A stretch of 64,000 nucleotides of DNA from Bolinopsis microptera (GCF_026151205.1 NC_087072.1:17623669-17687668), one strand, 5' to 3'; shown: positions 1 through 11,935, numbered from the stretch's first letter. The notes: generated from the letters alone by a model not told the origin. Numbers and translations: made by a program.

Positions 1-513
1 TGTATCTTTTATACTTTTGAATCTACGGACACTTAAATGTAGGCTACAATTTACTGCAAAAGCGTCTATACATATTATATATATATATAGCTTCACGACA
101 ATCTGTTGTAAAACAGGGGTTCCAGAAAACCCACTTCCCGATACTCCTGCAACATGAAATTTTTTTTACAGTCGATTTGGACAAGGTATAGACGCTCTGC
201 AAAGTTTCAGATCTCTAACTCAATTTTAACATGGTTTTTAAGGCACCTGAATATGGCGATTTTGGGTTTTTTACCTAATTTCGTATAACATGCTGGCGCG
301 TATTTTGCGCAAATTTCTTAAAAACCTCCACATAACTATTTCTTATTCCTGTCATCTTTAACATTGAATTAGAATGTTTTGAACTTAAATATACCTGCTG
401 AACTACTTTCGATGAGTCTTAATGCCTGGAAAACAATAAAGGGGATATAATAGTATAGGGGGTACATAGTGTTGTGAATATAAGGGCAACGGTTATGCTT
501 GCCAGCATTGTGA
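1..513 (-). repeat. Interspersed repeat family A, copy 1
   Basis: Read on the - strand this stretch aligns almost end to end with 13661-14258 on the + strand. Shared landmarks are GCTGGCAAGCA near one end, ACTATGTACCCCCT, the run CCCAAAATCGCCATATTCA, GAGTTAGAGATCTGAAA and TTCTAGAACCCCTGTTTTAC (one mismatch here). It is cut by the window edge, so its true end is not seen. No protein is encoded in any frame I read. It could be a non-autonomous transposon or the UTR of a larger element. Confidence 0.75.
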
Positions 514-2546
514 TAGCTTATCAATTAATAGTATTTATATCCTTTGAGTCGGTTGATTCTGTAGACAAAGCTGAGGTGATCGATAAATGATGATTAAATG
601 AGTGATGTCTTCTGGTAAATTTAAAATAAATTCATTGTTAACAAAGCTATATTCATTCGCGAGAAACTCAAAAGATAAACCTATATTGATGTTATCATTA
701 AGAAGTTCAGGTCCGAGCCTTCTTGCACGGAATTTTTGTTAAATCGATTAATAATGATACATCAGAATACAAAAAATAACTCAATATCATTACCAAAGTA
801 TTTTGCAATAGCAAACAGCTACTTAATCTTACTTGGATATGTCGTGTAAAATGCCATACAGAATACTGCAGGAAATCCTTTTTTCTTGGAAGGAGTCCTT
901 CCAACAGTCAGACGATCCAGAAGATAGTCAGTTTCAACCTGCTATTCCTTTATAGCACGAAAATACTCTTGAACATCCGAGTCATGTGTCCACTGACAAA
1001 TGCAAATGCTTATGATGGTCGTTTCAAGACTATACTAATTAAAACCTATTTGAATACAATTACAAATATTTGTTAGTCCAAGAGTTGAACTCTGCTGAGA
1101 AAATAATCTCCTGCAGAGCACAATTCTAGGAGTGAGGTGAGAAACTAAGCGAGTTAATTTTCCGAGCCACGACTTGAAAAATCGTAATCGACAATTTTGT
1201 CTCCTTTTTGCCGTAATTATTGTCTTTGAAAAAATGTCTTTAGTCACAAAAGTACCATTACCGAAGCATAGAGCTGGGGATAATTTTCCAAAAAACGTTC
1301 ATGCAGATGAAAATTGTTCACAATTTTGAACTAATGATTACTTTTAGATTTATTGTAAAATAGATGATCATGAATCATGATCGTAATAGTTATATGAAGA
1401 AGCCATTATTATATATAGTACTAAGAAAATTACTAAGACATTACTGTACAAGTTCGGCTCTTTGTGGGTGACAGATAGTAACGTTACGCTTATGCAAGCA
1501 CTCGTACATAACCAATAACAACGTCTCGGTTGATGCGGCTAGGGACCATTATTCAACATTTGCTAGATGTGAGTGTGACCACTGACCACGTGCCATACCT
1601 TCGTCCCAGACAATTAATAGAACGATTATTTTAAATGAAAGGTTAATTTAATCTATAAAGCAGACCTATGAATGCAATTGACCACTCAAATCATGAAGTT
1701 TTACACTTTAATAGTTTCACTTTGGTTTTATTTCATTATTTCTTAATTATTATCTTGAAAGATTTTTTCGAGGAAATTTTAAAAATTAGTTATGTTTTAT
1801 AATTTCTCTTCATCATCTATCTATGTACTGTAGAGTGTAGTATATTTCCTTCATATATAAGCCCGATCGTTAGCTGAGAACTAGAGTCGTTGTTTACAAT
1901 TACTGAGATTCGGCAGATCGAGAGACCGGTGCCATCTGATAAGCCGCTCACGCGCTTTACTTAGCTTATAATAACACCTATGACCTTCAAGTGCATTTTA
2001 AAGCAATTTGCTCTGCTCTTGAGTATGATAATTATAACCAGTTTTATCGTGTTCAGCATCCTCGAAAACGTAGGGTTACATGATTTTCGCTTCGATATTC
2101 ATTAACAACAAATCCTTCTATCTTCCAATTTCTGGCCCGGCTGCCTGCTAGGTTTCAGAAGGAGATACCAGAGTCCAAATCAAGATGCTGCAATAATTGG
2201 GCAGCTGCTATAATTGGATCCAATTACACGCGATACACTACATTATCTTATGTAAAGCCTGATCAAGTAACTTCAGCTCTGGTGACGTCACAAAATATCC
2301 TAGTCGGCATACGACACGTTACGAATGTGATCGCTTGCCCGAGGATTTACGAATCAAGGTCACGCGATAGGATCAGCGGTCACGTGATAGGACTGACTGT
2401 CATGATTTGATGATTTGAAACTTTTACAAATAGTACATTATACAATACAGCAAAGAGAATTAAAAATATACGACATTATTATCATGAGGCATTTTGTTGG
2501 GTAAAAGTTGTAGTCCATATTGTATAAATACTAAAAGCATGGTTAA
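514..2546. other. No recognisable feature
   Basis: AT-rich sequence with only short open frames on either strand. None has a recognisable motif, and I see no convincing splice-bounded exon, RNA gene or inverted-repeat element. Confidence 0.4.
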
Positions 2547-3076
2547 ATGGTACAAGTTCTGGGGGTATACGTATTACAAGTTTACCTTTGCGTGTGTACT
2601 TGTACATTACTATACAAGTACACTATGGGGGATGACCCAACTTTGACCCGATCCCAGGAGTTGATTAAGGAGTTCAACTATGATCAACAGGAAGATGTAG
2701 AAGGCTGTGTTGCACGCTGGTCCATTCAGTTAGAAAAATACCTACATATGGACTACCGTGAAATTGACTACGATAGTCGTGAAAAGATCAAGACTAAGGA
2801 TAAACAGACTCTGTCTGGCTGGATTGTGGATGCAGTGGACCTTGTTCGTCGGCAGAGTAGTCAGATGTATCTCTTGAAGGAGATCATCGAGTGCTTCAAG
2901 ACGGAAGCACTAGCAGACAAAGAAAAGGTGATCAGACTGCAGGGCCAGCTGCTGATGCAGAAGGACGAACAACTACAGTTGCTTAAGACGTCTGTTGAGG
3001 AGACAGTCCAAACAACGGTGGAGTCAGGGATTCAGAACTATAGTGCAGCTGTTCAACAGAACACTGACTTACTGAC

Positions 3077-6000
3077 TTAAGTCGGCTTCTTGGTCCGAGC
3101 AACTACAATTCCTCGCCACACGTCGCGGTCAAGCATAACAGATCTTATCTCTTCAACACAGGAAAGGCTGGTGTCCTTCTTTAGCATGTCCAGAAACGTA
3201 AGGTGGGGCCTCCCCGGTCTCCTGTATCCATGCTGAGGGTCCCAGAACAGAAGTTGGTTTGCCAGAAGGTCGTCATGCCTGGCTACATGTCCAGCCAGTC
3301 TCATTCTTCTGGAGGCTATCATCGCTGATGGCTTGGGGATGTTGCCGTATAAATCACTGTTGTTGATGATTTGTGGCCAACGTATGTTCAAGGCCATCCG
3401 GAGCATTCTAGTGTAGCATCCATTGATCCGCTTAGTCATGGATTGGCTTATCGTCCAAGCTTCAGAGCCGTACAGGAGTACGGGCTCAACCGTTGCTCGA
3501 AAGACACGGATCTTTAAGTCCCTGCGCATTCCAGACTTCCAGGTTGTCTTTAACTGATGACAGGCCCCCCATGCCTTTGCTTTCCTAACATCAAAGTCCT
3601 TCTCCGCACTCATTATTCTGCTTCCAAGGTAGACAAAGTCATCTACTTGCTCTATCTCCTGCCCACTTGCTGCTTTAATGACGGTAGAGTCAGACTCAGA
3701 GAGATTGACTCTGATGTACTTCGTCTTACTCTCGTTGAGGTGCAGTCCAACGGAGTTAGCAGCCAGCTCCACACTGAGGAGAAGATCTTGCGCTTGCTCT
3801 GCGGTGTCTGTTGTCAGTGCAAGATCGTCAGCAAAGTCGACATCTGTCATCTTAACTGCTGGGTATCTCCTGCTTCTTCTGGGGTTGACAGTGAAGCCCA
3901 GATCTTTGCCTCCAAGTGCTGTTGTCATCACATAGTCAATGACAATCACGAAGAGGTAGGGCGCCAGTGTATCTCCCTGCATAACTCCAGCAAGTATAAG
4001 GAAAGCTTCAGTCAGACCATCCTCCGTGATGACTCGTGCCATGGTGTCCTTGTACATAGCATCTATCAGCCTAACAATGGGCTCTGGTATCCCATATGCC
4101 AGGAGTATCTTCATCAATATACCCCTATGAATGCTATCAAAGGCCTTCTTAAAATCGATGAACAAGAGAAGGGCGGTCAGGTTTTTGTCTCTAGCCCCCT
4201 CCAAGATCCTCCTTAGACACAGAATGTGGCTGGTGGTACTGCGTCCCTCCCGAAATCCGTTTTGGTTGATCCTCAGGATTTTCTCCATCGCTGGTTTGAT
4301 TCTGTTAAGGATCATACGATTCAGGGTCTTACTAACAATGGACGTAAGAGCGATTCCTCTGTAGTTATCCACTTTAGTTAGATTTCCTTTCTTTGGCACA
4401 GGCACGATGTTGAGTTGCCGCCATTGATCAGGGATTTTTCCATCAACCAGAGCGCTGTTACAGAACTCTAGAATCAGGTCGTCCATGTCCACTCTTTTGA
4501 GAATCTCTGGAGCTATGCCATCATCACCATAGGCCTTACCCTCCTTGATCTGCTTCCTCGCCTCCGCTAACTCCTCCCTGCAAAACAGACCAGTCTCTAT
4601 ATCCTGCTGGGGGTGGATGGTTTGGATAACTATTTCCTGGTCAGGTACAGATGGTGGTTGACCCAGGAGCTTAGTGAAGTGGTCCTTCCAGCTCTTCAAT
4701 CTCCCCTCAGCACTACCTCCATCAACCAGGCTGCATGGCTTGCTTTTCCTGCCATTTATGTCATTAATAAGGTCCCAACTTTCCTTATTCTTGCACCTGT
4801 CAGCAGCATCCTCAGCCCGCCTGATCCGAGAAACAAGAGTCTCCTCCTCAACCTCTTTGTAGCTCACTGCAAGTGCATCCTTACACTCCTTAACTACCTC
4901 TCTACTCTCCTCTGTAGGATTCTCATGATATGCGTCTTTGGCCTGAAACAGAGTTCTCCTCCTCTCCGATACCCTAGGATCTTGGGAGGGGTTGTTACGT
5001 TGTCTTCTTGGGATGGGCTTAAGCAACTTATGATTGGTTGCTTTCACGGCATCCATAAGCTTTCCGTACTGAATCGTGGGATCGTTCTGCTCACTTGATT
5101 CTTCCTCCAGTAGCATAGAGAATCTGTTTTTCACCTCCACAGAATACAAGGCTTGCAACTCCTTATTCTCTTTGAGCAGTCTGTAGTCATATCTTACTAC
5201 TCTAGGTGCATTCTGGCACTTTCGCAGGCTGAGTTTGACTGAACTAACTACTAGACGGTGGTCCGACCCAAGAGAGTTAAAAGAATTGGAGACAACAGTG
5301 TCCTTGACTGAGTTACGCCACTTCTTCCTTATCAGGATGTAATCAATCTGACTCTTGCTCAGGGTTCCGTCAGAGAGATACGTCCATAGTTTACTGGGAC
5401 GTTTCTGGAATCGGTGGTTAGTTGCCTCAAGGTTTCCCTCCAACAAAGTATCCCTGAGAAGCGATCCGTTTCTGTTGGATACTCGATGCCAGTACCAACC
5501 TGAATCCTCCTCATTCAATCTGCTAAGATGGGCGTTAAAATCACCAACAACCATTAGCAGATGATGGGCTGGCACCTCTCCTAATGCAGATCTTAGTCCC
5601 TCGTGAAAGTCCTCTGCCTCTTCATTTGATGCTGCTTCAGTGGGACTGTACACCGTTATTACTGTAAGCCGTGGGTTTCCATCAAAGGATATGAGAAAAA
5701 TTCGCTTCCCAAACGATTTCATGAGACTCACTGCTTTGTAGGCCTGCTTGGTCAGCATAAACCCAACTCCACCAGTAGCAGCTTGTCGGGTGTTTCTCCA
5801 AGCAGGTGTGGTCACCAGGTGCACACCCTTCTCAAAACTCTGGATCTTGATCTCCTCCTCATGCACAATCCGGTGCTCTTGTACCCCTAAAACTGCAACT
5901 CTACTATCAAGGAAGAGCGATGCTAACTCTATCCTCTTATACTGTTCCCTAACAGTACGAACGTTCAGTGTCCCGATGGACGTTTTCCTACTACACGACA

Positions 6001-6190
6001 CAACGCTGCCACTATTACTGCTCTTCTTTTCCGGTTCTGTACTTATCCTGTTGTGTTGTGTTGGGTACGACAGTACATCATCGCCTGGCCCTCCCAGATT
6101 GGGTTTTAAGCCAACCAAGTCATAAAACTGCCGACCCTCCACAAGATTCGTGTTAGGGGCTTTAACCCTAGTGCTGTATAAATTCATCAT
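3077..6190 (-). CDS. LINE polyprotein: AP endonuclease and reverse transcriptase
   Basis: This is a single 1037-residue frame. The N-terminal third is an apurinic-type endonuclease: IGTLNVRTV, then VQEHR with the catalytic Glu, VVGDFNAHL, SQIDYILIRKKW and LGSDHRLV with the terminal Ser-Asp-His. The reverse transcriptase follows: VPVPKKGN...YRGIALTSI, QNGFREGRSTTSHI, FIDFKKAFDSIH (motif A Asp), GVMQGDTLAPYLF (motif B) and VDFADDLAL (motif C, the Asp-Asp pair). After that come the LYGSEAWT thumb and RRMRLAGHVARHDD, a tail typical of RTE-like proteins. All catalytic residues are present with no stop or frameshift, so the protein may be functional. The product nicks target DNA and reverse-transcribes its own RNA in the nucleus. 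Confidence 0.93.
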   Translation of the reverse strand: MMNLYSTRVKAPNTNLVEGRQFYDLVGLKPNLGGPGDDVLSYPTQHNRISTEPEKKSSNSGSVVSCSRKTSIGTLNVRTVREQYKRIELASLFLDSRVAVLGVQEHRIVHEEEIKIQSFEKGVHLVTTPAWRNTRQAATGGVGFMLTKQAYKAVSLMKSFGKRIFLISFDGNPRLTVITVYSPTEAASNEEAEDFHEGLRSALGEVPAHHLLMVVGDFNAHLSRLNEEDSGWYWHRVSNRNGSLLRDTLLEGNLEATNHRFQKRPSKLWTYLSDGTLSKSQIDYILIRKKWRNSVKDTVVSNSFNSLGSDHRLVVSSVKLSLRKCQNAPRVVRYDYRLLKENKELQALYSVEVKNRFSMLLEEESSEQNDPTIQYGKLMDAVKATNHKLLKPIPRRQRNNPSQDPRVSERRRTLFQAKDAYHENPTEESREVVKECKDALAVSYKEVEEETLVSRIRRAEDAADRCKNKESWDLINDINGRKSKPCSLVDGGSAEGRLKSWKDHFTKLLGQPPSVPDQEIVIQTIHPQQDIETGLFCREELAEARKQIKEGKAYGDDGIAPEILKRVDMDDLILEFCNSALVDGKIPDQWRQLNIVPVPKKGNLTKVDNYRGIALTSIVSKTLNRMILNRIKPAMEKILRINQNGFREGRSTTSHILCLRRILEGARDKNLTALLLFIDFKKAFDSIHRGILMKILLAYGIPEPIVRLIDAMYKDTMARVITEDGLTEAFLILAGVMQGDTLAPYLFVIVIDYVMTTALGGKDLGFTVNPRRSRRYPAVKMTDVDFADDLALTTDTAEQAQDLLLSVELAANSVGLHLNESKTKYIRVNLSESDSTVIKAASGQEIEQVDDFVYLGSRIMSAEKDFDVRKAKAWGACHQLKTTWKSGMRRDLKIRVFRATVEPVLLYGSEAWTISQSMTKRINGCYTRMLRMALNIRWPQIINNSDLYGNIPKPSAMIASRRMRLAGHVARHDDLLANQLLFWDPQHGYRRPGRPHLTFLDMLKKDTSLSCVEEIRSVMLDRDVWRGIVVARTKKPT

Positions 6191-6943
6191 AGTTGTTTTT
6201 CAAATAGCTAAATGACCCCATGGAGTCCCCTCCATGGTGGCAAATGGTCATTTCCCAAAGCCACGCTACCGGAACATTTGGGTTTGAACCGCAGGAACAT
6301 CAACTTGAGTTGAAATTTTTATCAGACTTTAACCAATCGAACTGTCTGCTCAGGGTAAATGATGTGGTGAATTCTTCTTCTTCTTCTTCTTCTTCTCCGA
6401 CACTACCCGAAGGTAGCCACTCCTGTCCCTGAGCTAGGGGGGCTAGGGTGTCAGCATAAGCTAAACTTTTGCAGGAGCTAGCCCTCTCCCTGACTGCCCG
6501 TTACCCCGGGTATGGGGGGTCATCCTTTCCACCAGAGCGTGGTCCAACCATTTGGGTCGTAGTGGAAAGTCAGAGGATATAATGACCAACACCTCCAGCT
6601 GATGCTCCGCACCTCTCTTCTTCAGAGGCTAGGAGTTCGAGAGACAACTGACGTTCCTATCTTGTCTCTCCGGGGGTCAGCTATCTACCCGTCGTCCATC
6701 CTGATTCTTGCCTGGAGTTCACCACCATCCATCGTCCAGTATCCAGTCTTCACCACGTGGAGGCATCAGGAGGACTTGTTGCAGAGAGGCTAAGGTCGAC
6801 TTATTCGACTAGGTACTGACAGGGGGGCACTAGCGGGGTACCTCCGATTCACAGCCCTGGCTTTTATAGTGAGAGCACAGAACTGCTAGTCAGCGGTGAT
6901 CTTTATGATCACCTACGCATCTACAACCATTGGAAGACCAAAA
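6191..6943 (-). other. 5' leader of the RTE-like LINE
   Basis: This is noncoding sequence upstream of the LINE ORF, bounded by the target-site duplication at 6944. It has a TTC/GAA microsatellite at 6378-6397. Short open frames on the + strand here are not supported by any motif. Confidence 0.6.
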
Positions 6944-7417
6944 CAACAGAACAGTGCAAGTGGTATAGGTACGGTCTGCAACAGTAAAATCCCGAAGAAG
7001 GTGATGAAGAGTGTGGCTGCAGAGGAGGACAGGAGCAAGAACCTGATCGTGTTTGGGCTGAAAGAAGAGGAGGAAGAACAGCTTCCAGCGCTAGTTACCG
7101 CAGTTTTGGAGGAGATCGGGGAGAAACCTCACTTCGAAGCGACTAGAGTCGGTTGGAAGAGGCCAGGTAGTACGGCTATCCGACCAGTCAAGATCACCGT
7201 CCCAAGCTCAACAGCGGTTCATCAGATTCTGATGAAAACAGGGAGACTGAGGGAGACGCACAAAGATGTATGGATATGTCCAGACAGATCCAGCGAAGAA
7301 CGAGCAACAAGGAAGCATCTGGTCACTGACCTGAAGAAGAAGAGGGCGGAACAGACTCATCTCGACCACTACATCCGGTACGGGAAGGTATGTAGCCGTG
7401 ATAAGAAGTCATCATGA

Positions 7418-8541
7418 GTTACACTCTCGGACACTGATCAGTATATGAAGGAGTGATGATCATTTTAAGAATTTTCAGACGTTATCTGTATTTAAGAGAC
7501 AACTATATATTTTGAATATTTTATTATTTGATTGTTTCACACTTTTCATATTTCATAATTTTATTACTAGGTGGAGGTGATGTTATTGAGACTTTGGGCG
7601 GCCATAAAACTCCTGTTTTGAAAGTTGTCCTCTGTACTTGTTTCACTGACCCACGCTTTATAGCATTTATACATTTCGGCCCATTTTATATGTTTGTTCG
7701 ACTTGCTGTACATTTGTATATTTGCTATTTTGTAAAAGTTTCAAATCAAATCAGTTGTGACATCAGTTATCCCTTATAACATGGCACAAGTAGCTGCAAT
7801 TCAGCAATTGATCAGCTCTTTAAATCTCATTCTACATTATGACGAGAGCGTAAAAATAATGCTTCCCTGAATCAGCACAATGAAGGGAACAAGATGCTGT
7901 TGGAATTTAATTATTTATCTTCCACCTGTAGTCCCTACGTGTCGATGATATTTAGTATTTTCGTCAGCGTATCTAAATATTTCAACAATATTTATCGAGA
8001 TCAATATTTCATTTCGATATGAGGCAGAATTTTCTCACGTTCCTTAATAAAAAGGATTCCCCGTTTAGCAAGGGTTCGCGTCCCTCATCCCATCTACGAG
8101 TCAAGCAGAGAGATTGTGTTTACTTCTTCCTAGGTCAGTTAAATTCTACTGATGGATTACATCACCAATTAATCGTCACTGATTGGATAAAATGATACGA
8201 TCTCTCATATTTTACGACTTAAACTGACTCGGATTTTAATTCAAAATGCGACAGAGTGAACGATCAGAAAATTTAAATGAACATGACCACATCAAACGAT
8301 ATTACGAATACCATTTTAATTAAAGATTAAAAAGTCCTAGACGAGATTGTGAACAAAAATTGGACAAAATCCAGGTCCAGCGACGAAATTTAACACTGAA
8401 AGGATCCAGAAAGTGAAATACAACTAAAAGAACTGCTTCGGACACTGTAATGTTCATTGTTCATCTGCCTTAGCTCTAAATCTATTTTCTGTATATAGAG
8501 CTGCGCTCTACTTTCCTCTATTAGTCTATAGTTCTCATCCA
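7418..8541. other. No recognisable feature
   Basis: This stretch lies between the 3' end of the ORF1-type gene and the stop codon of the lectin-like gene. It is AT-rich. I see no reverse transcriptase after the ORF1 block, which matters for its classification. The 3' UTR of the - strand gene probably occupies the right side; no clear polyadenylation signal could be assigned. Confidence 0.35.
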
Positions 8542-11460
8542 TCACGCTTCAGTAACGACGACTCTAACTCTAGCGAACCCGCTGATTTCTCCATACCTCG
8601 CCACACACTTAAATATCCCCGCATCTGACCAATCGGGCTTATTGGCCACCTTCACGCTGAACCAATCCTTTTTATCGTTGTAAGCTATAGGTCCGATACT
8701 TTGCCAATTAGTTCCTACCAGCTTGTAGAAGGATATGTTTGCTTTGTTCTTTATCTTTATGTTAGTGCTGGTCTGGAATCTGCACTTCACCAGACAGGCT
8801 GGTTTTCCTTGATCCTTTACACACCTCACAGTTTCGGCTGCTGCTGTTGCCAGGACAGCAATGTCATCCTTTTCCGTGCAGTAAGTGGATCCAGTTGATT
8901 CTGTTTCATATCCCGCTGCACAATCTTTACACATGTTCAAGCCACGTTGGTCGCTGTAAGTATCCTTTGGGCACAAGACACAAACTTCCCCATTGAAGTA
9001 ATTTCCTGGAGCACAGTCGTTAGCAATGATGTCGCGACAGGAGGAAGAGCCAATCTTGTCTGTCATTTCACCATGAGGACACTCTTGGCACTCCCAAGCT
9101 CCTATATCGTCTGAAAAGGTGTTCTTCGGACAGTTGATACACTTCTTACCGTTATGAAACTTACCGGCTTGGCAGTAGTTCAGCTTCGCGCACTCTGTGG
9201 AGCCAGTAGATTTTGTTCCCGTTCCACTGGGACACTTCTGGCAGAAAGCCTGGTGAGGTTTGTCAGTGAAGGTGTCCTTGGGACAGGGGGCACACTTGTT
9301 CTCCTTCTCGCTGAAGAAGGCTCCTGGCTGGCAGTTGTTCTTCCTGGTGCACCTCGTTGCTCCAGCCTGTTTAGTTTCGTAACCGTGTGGGCATGGTGCA
9401 CATTCAGTGTTACCTACAGAGTTGTCGAAGGTGTTTCTTGGACAGAGCTGGCAGATGTGGCCGTTGTGGAACTTACCTGGGCCACAGAACGTACTCTTGA
9501 TGCAAGCTGTGGATCTTGTTGATTTAGTGTAGGTTCCTTTCGGACAGGAGCTGCAAGTTTCTGCGTTGATCGTATTGGAGAAGGTGTTCTTTGGGCAGGC
9601 AGTGCACTTGCTCTTACCATTGACAAACGTACCAGCAGGGCACGTTTGATTGGGAATACATTGAGTAGATCCAGTTCCTTGGGTATGTGTCCCTGAAGGA
9701 CAGTGAGTGCAGGCAGTGTTCCCAGCTCCATTTGTAAAGGTGTTCACTGGACAGTGAACACACGCCCCATTGTTTGTGTTCATGTAGGTCCCAGCAGAGC
9801 AATTGTTGATGAAGTAGCAGGATGATGCTCCAGCTTTGCTTGTGGTTCCTGGTGGGCAGCTCTGGCAGTGTCGTGCTCCAATTTCCGGGTTGAAGGTACC
9901 CGCACTACATTTCTTGCAGTTGGACCCTTCTCCTGAGGGTATCTTTCCCTTAGGACACTCCACTGCCCATCTCCAGAAGATGAACTCGAAGAACTGGCCA
10001 CTGTTCGTAGTAATGGAGGTTTGACAACGGTATGGGTGGGCTCGTCCACTGCTATAGATGTGCAGACAGTATCGGTGGTCGGTGTAAAACTCTATTTGTT
10101 GGTAAATTCCATTGTACACCTGACCTGAACGATGATCACGTAGTAAATTTATGATACACAATTAATTAACAAGAGTGATTCAAATATTATAAGAATGATA
10201 ATAAAGTAATGAATGAAATTCAATGACAAACAATTGCTAAAAATCCCGAAAATACTCACCGTTTTTTATGATGAATTTCTGTTCATGCGATCCAGTGCAC
10301 CGGGTTATGTAGAGCTGACTATTTCCACTTTTAGTAACACACCCTTTCCCGCCTGTACTCTCCGGATATTTCCAGTTCTGAATCTCTCCGGTACTAGAAA
10401 CGTATCTAAACTTCTCACCCTCGTCTGAGTCGTGACAGATCCTGGTTTGTAACTTCAGGTACACGGTCTCCACAGCAAGACACAGTCCGGTGGATCTGAG
10501 TTTGAGAGTTCCCCAGTTACCGGCAGCCAGGTCGGGGTCATGTACTGGGTTCAGTGGCGGACCTGTGATAAGAACAGGCTTTACGCAAGGTTTGCTACGT
10601 TTGTTAGTTCCCAAACGTGAAAATGGGCGAAAGCTCTAAGTCTATAGCGTCCATCGGATAAAATTATATCATGATACTTCTTAACTTAAATCATATTGTT
10701 ATGGATAATATGTTAGCTAAATTCTTTAATAATAATTATACTAAGTTAACTTACCATTGTAATTGGACCTCACGTAGAAGTTCATCCACTGTTCAGAGCT
10801 AGTCGAGTAGGACTGACAATCGTATAACAGAGCGTAGGGGTTGTAAGAGGCACTCCTCACATAACTACCATAGAACTCCACGCAGTACCGCTGATCAGCC
10901 TCGGTCACAAACTGCACAGCTGCACCTGCGAACTCGTCTCGGAGTAGGAACTTAAAGTGGTCGGTTCCCTTGCAGGGTACAATAAACAGACGAGAGTTAC
11001 GAGTGAGTGATTGTGCAGCTAGACAGTAAGGTTTTCCGTAGGTCCTTGTGAGACCCCTGTGCTGTAGTTGGTGGGTGTTGGTGTCGTACCTGGAAATTAT
11101 AGAGATATACATTCTACAAACTGTTGATTAGAGTAAAAAAACAGAACGCAGAATTTCTACAGCTGACATTTCCTTGTTATAAGATAGTTAAAATCCATGC
11201 ACCAAGTAAAAACTATCACGTTTTTTACAAATAGCTTACCTCCACTCCATTTGATCGGTTTCAAATGAAACATCAGGATGACATCTACCAGTGAACAAGA
11301 GATTTTCCTTGTATTTGGAAACGTACTGGATGTCATAACACTTAGACGGGTTGACCATGTAGGTTACATGCCCCCAGTTCCCGCTCCTAAGTGCGGCAGC
11401 AGACGTGCAATACGCCACAGGCAATAGAATAACGCATATCAAACAAAACTTCAGCATCAT
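8542..11460 (-). CDS. Secreted lectin-like, GCC2/GCC3-repeat and Ig-domain protein (4 exons)
   Basis: Exons on the - strand: 11460-11240, 11089-10755, 10562-10260 and 10124-8542. All junctions are GT-AG and phases match (2, 1, 1), giving about 813 residues. The upstream Met at 11514 is open too, but Met at 11460 or 11457 directly precedes a hydrophobic signal peptide (MMLKFCLICVILLPVAYC). Residues about 25-330 are Cys-containing modules with Trp-rich strands, resembling ricin-B-like beta-trefoil units (for example CLAVETVYLKLQTRICHD). Residues about 340-705 hold seven Cys-rich modules of the GCC2/GCC3 (ephrin-receptor-like) type, with repeats such as CPKNTFS...G...C..CP.G. Residues about 711-813 form an Ig-like domain (Cys ... 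DAGIFKCVARYG). There is no C-terminal membrane segment or GPI-like tail, so it is predicted secreted. Carbohydrate binding and a recognition role are inferred from the domains only. Confidence 0.85.
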
Positions 11461-11514
11461 ATCTGTTGCATAAACAGCTTCTCCTAAAAGAATGAACCAA
11501 AACTCTTGCTTCAA

Positions 11515-11884
11515 ATCTTTCTGAAGGTAGGACTAAGAGGTATGTGTTTCTCGGTTTGGGTAGTTACCCGTTATCACATGTGATGATCAATCACATGAGG
11601 TCTGTTTTACAAAGTTAGGGAGTTTCTCGAAGTTATTTGGATAGTTCCTGAAACTTGATATGAATTATGAATTGTTCACATTGACTATCTCATCAAACCA
11701 CTGCAAGATTCAATTTATTTTTAAAGCCTTTCTTCAAATATTAGACTTAAACTTTTTGCTGAAAGGGTATAGTTTATTATATAGACTATAAACTTTCCTA
11801 CAATTTTTATTTTCCGAAATAACTTACAAACAAAAGTATGAGCACTTAATCCTCAATTTTGATCTTCGATGTTGCTAAATCTTA
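11515..11884. other. Upstream region of the lectin-like gene
   Basis: This should hold the 5' UTR and promoter of the - strand gene ending at 11460. I see no clear TATA box at a convincing distance and no other feature. Confidence 0.3.
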
Positions 11885-11935
11885 ACGAGCGTGCTAAATC
11901 ACTTTACAGTCGATCTTCAAGATTGTTCTAAAAGG
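11885..11935 (+). repeat. Short dispersed repeat B
   Basis: The string GAGCGTGCTAAATCACTTTA followed by CAGTCGATCTTCAAGATTGT recurs at about 21295-21345 (same strand, with ATGATAA inserted) and inverted at about 17960-18005. In copies at 11.9 and 21.3 kb it is followed downstream by repeat C, so the two may be parts of one element. Confidence 0.6.

Larger units (their letters stand above)
3067..6943 (-). mobile_element. RTE-like non-LTR retrotransposon, near full length
   Basis: The element runs from a 5' end near 6943 to a 3' end near 3067 on the - strand and carries one long ORF. Its target-site duplication is CAACAGAACACTG at 3054-3066 and CAACAGAACAGTG at 6944-6956. The 3' end is very short after the stop codon and shows a tandem octamer (AAGTCAGT on the - strand, two copies), as RTE-clade LINEs end in short simple repeats rather than poly(A). 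The 5' leader (6191-6943) contains a GAA/TTC microsatellite at 6378-6397 and an ACTATAAAAG box near 6866. The near-identical duplication and open ORF suggest recent insertion. Confidence 0.85.
2625..7417 (+). pseudogene. ORF1-type retrotransposon protein gene, split by a LINE
   Basis: Two coding blocks on the + strand belong together. Block 1 (2625-3066, Met at 2625; the open frame extends back to 2547) is acidic and helical with a likely coiled coil. Block 2 (6944-7417) carries EEDRSKNLIVFGLKEE, a motif typical of the RRM-like region of LINE ORF1 proteins, then DRSSEERA and a Lys/Arg-rich end. A LINE lies between them, flanked by a 13-bp duplication (3054-3066 and 6944-6956, one mismatch) in the same codon frame on both sides, so removing it would rejoin the frame. 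A second family member lies at 42375-43780 (-) and shares the N-terminal part, the YSAAV junction, the RRM-like motif and the C-terminal KVCS. No reverse transcriptase follows it. The gene is broken now. Assignment to LINE ORF1 is by motif; the nucleic-acid-chaperone role is inferred. Confidence 0.7.

Noticed and set aside
1035-1247. 70-residue - strand frame with basic residues
   Set aside because: No motif, signal peptide or splice context; length is within chance expectation.
3557-4216. Long + strand frames opposite the LINE
   Set aside because: Shadow frames of the intact endonuclease/reverse transcriptase on the - strand.
9154-9522. Open + strand frame across the Cys-rich exon
   Set aside because: Antisense shadow of the GCC2/GCC3 repeats.
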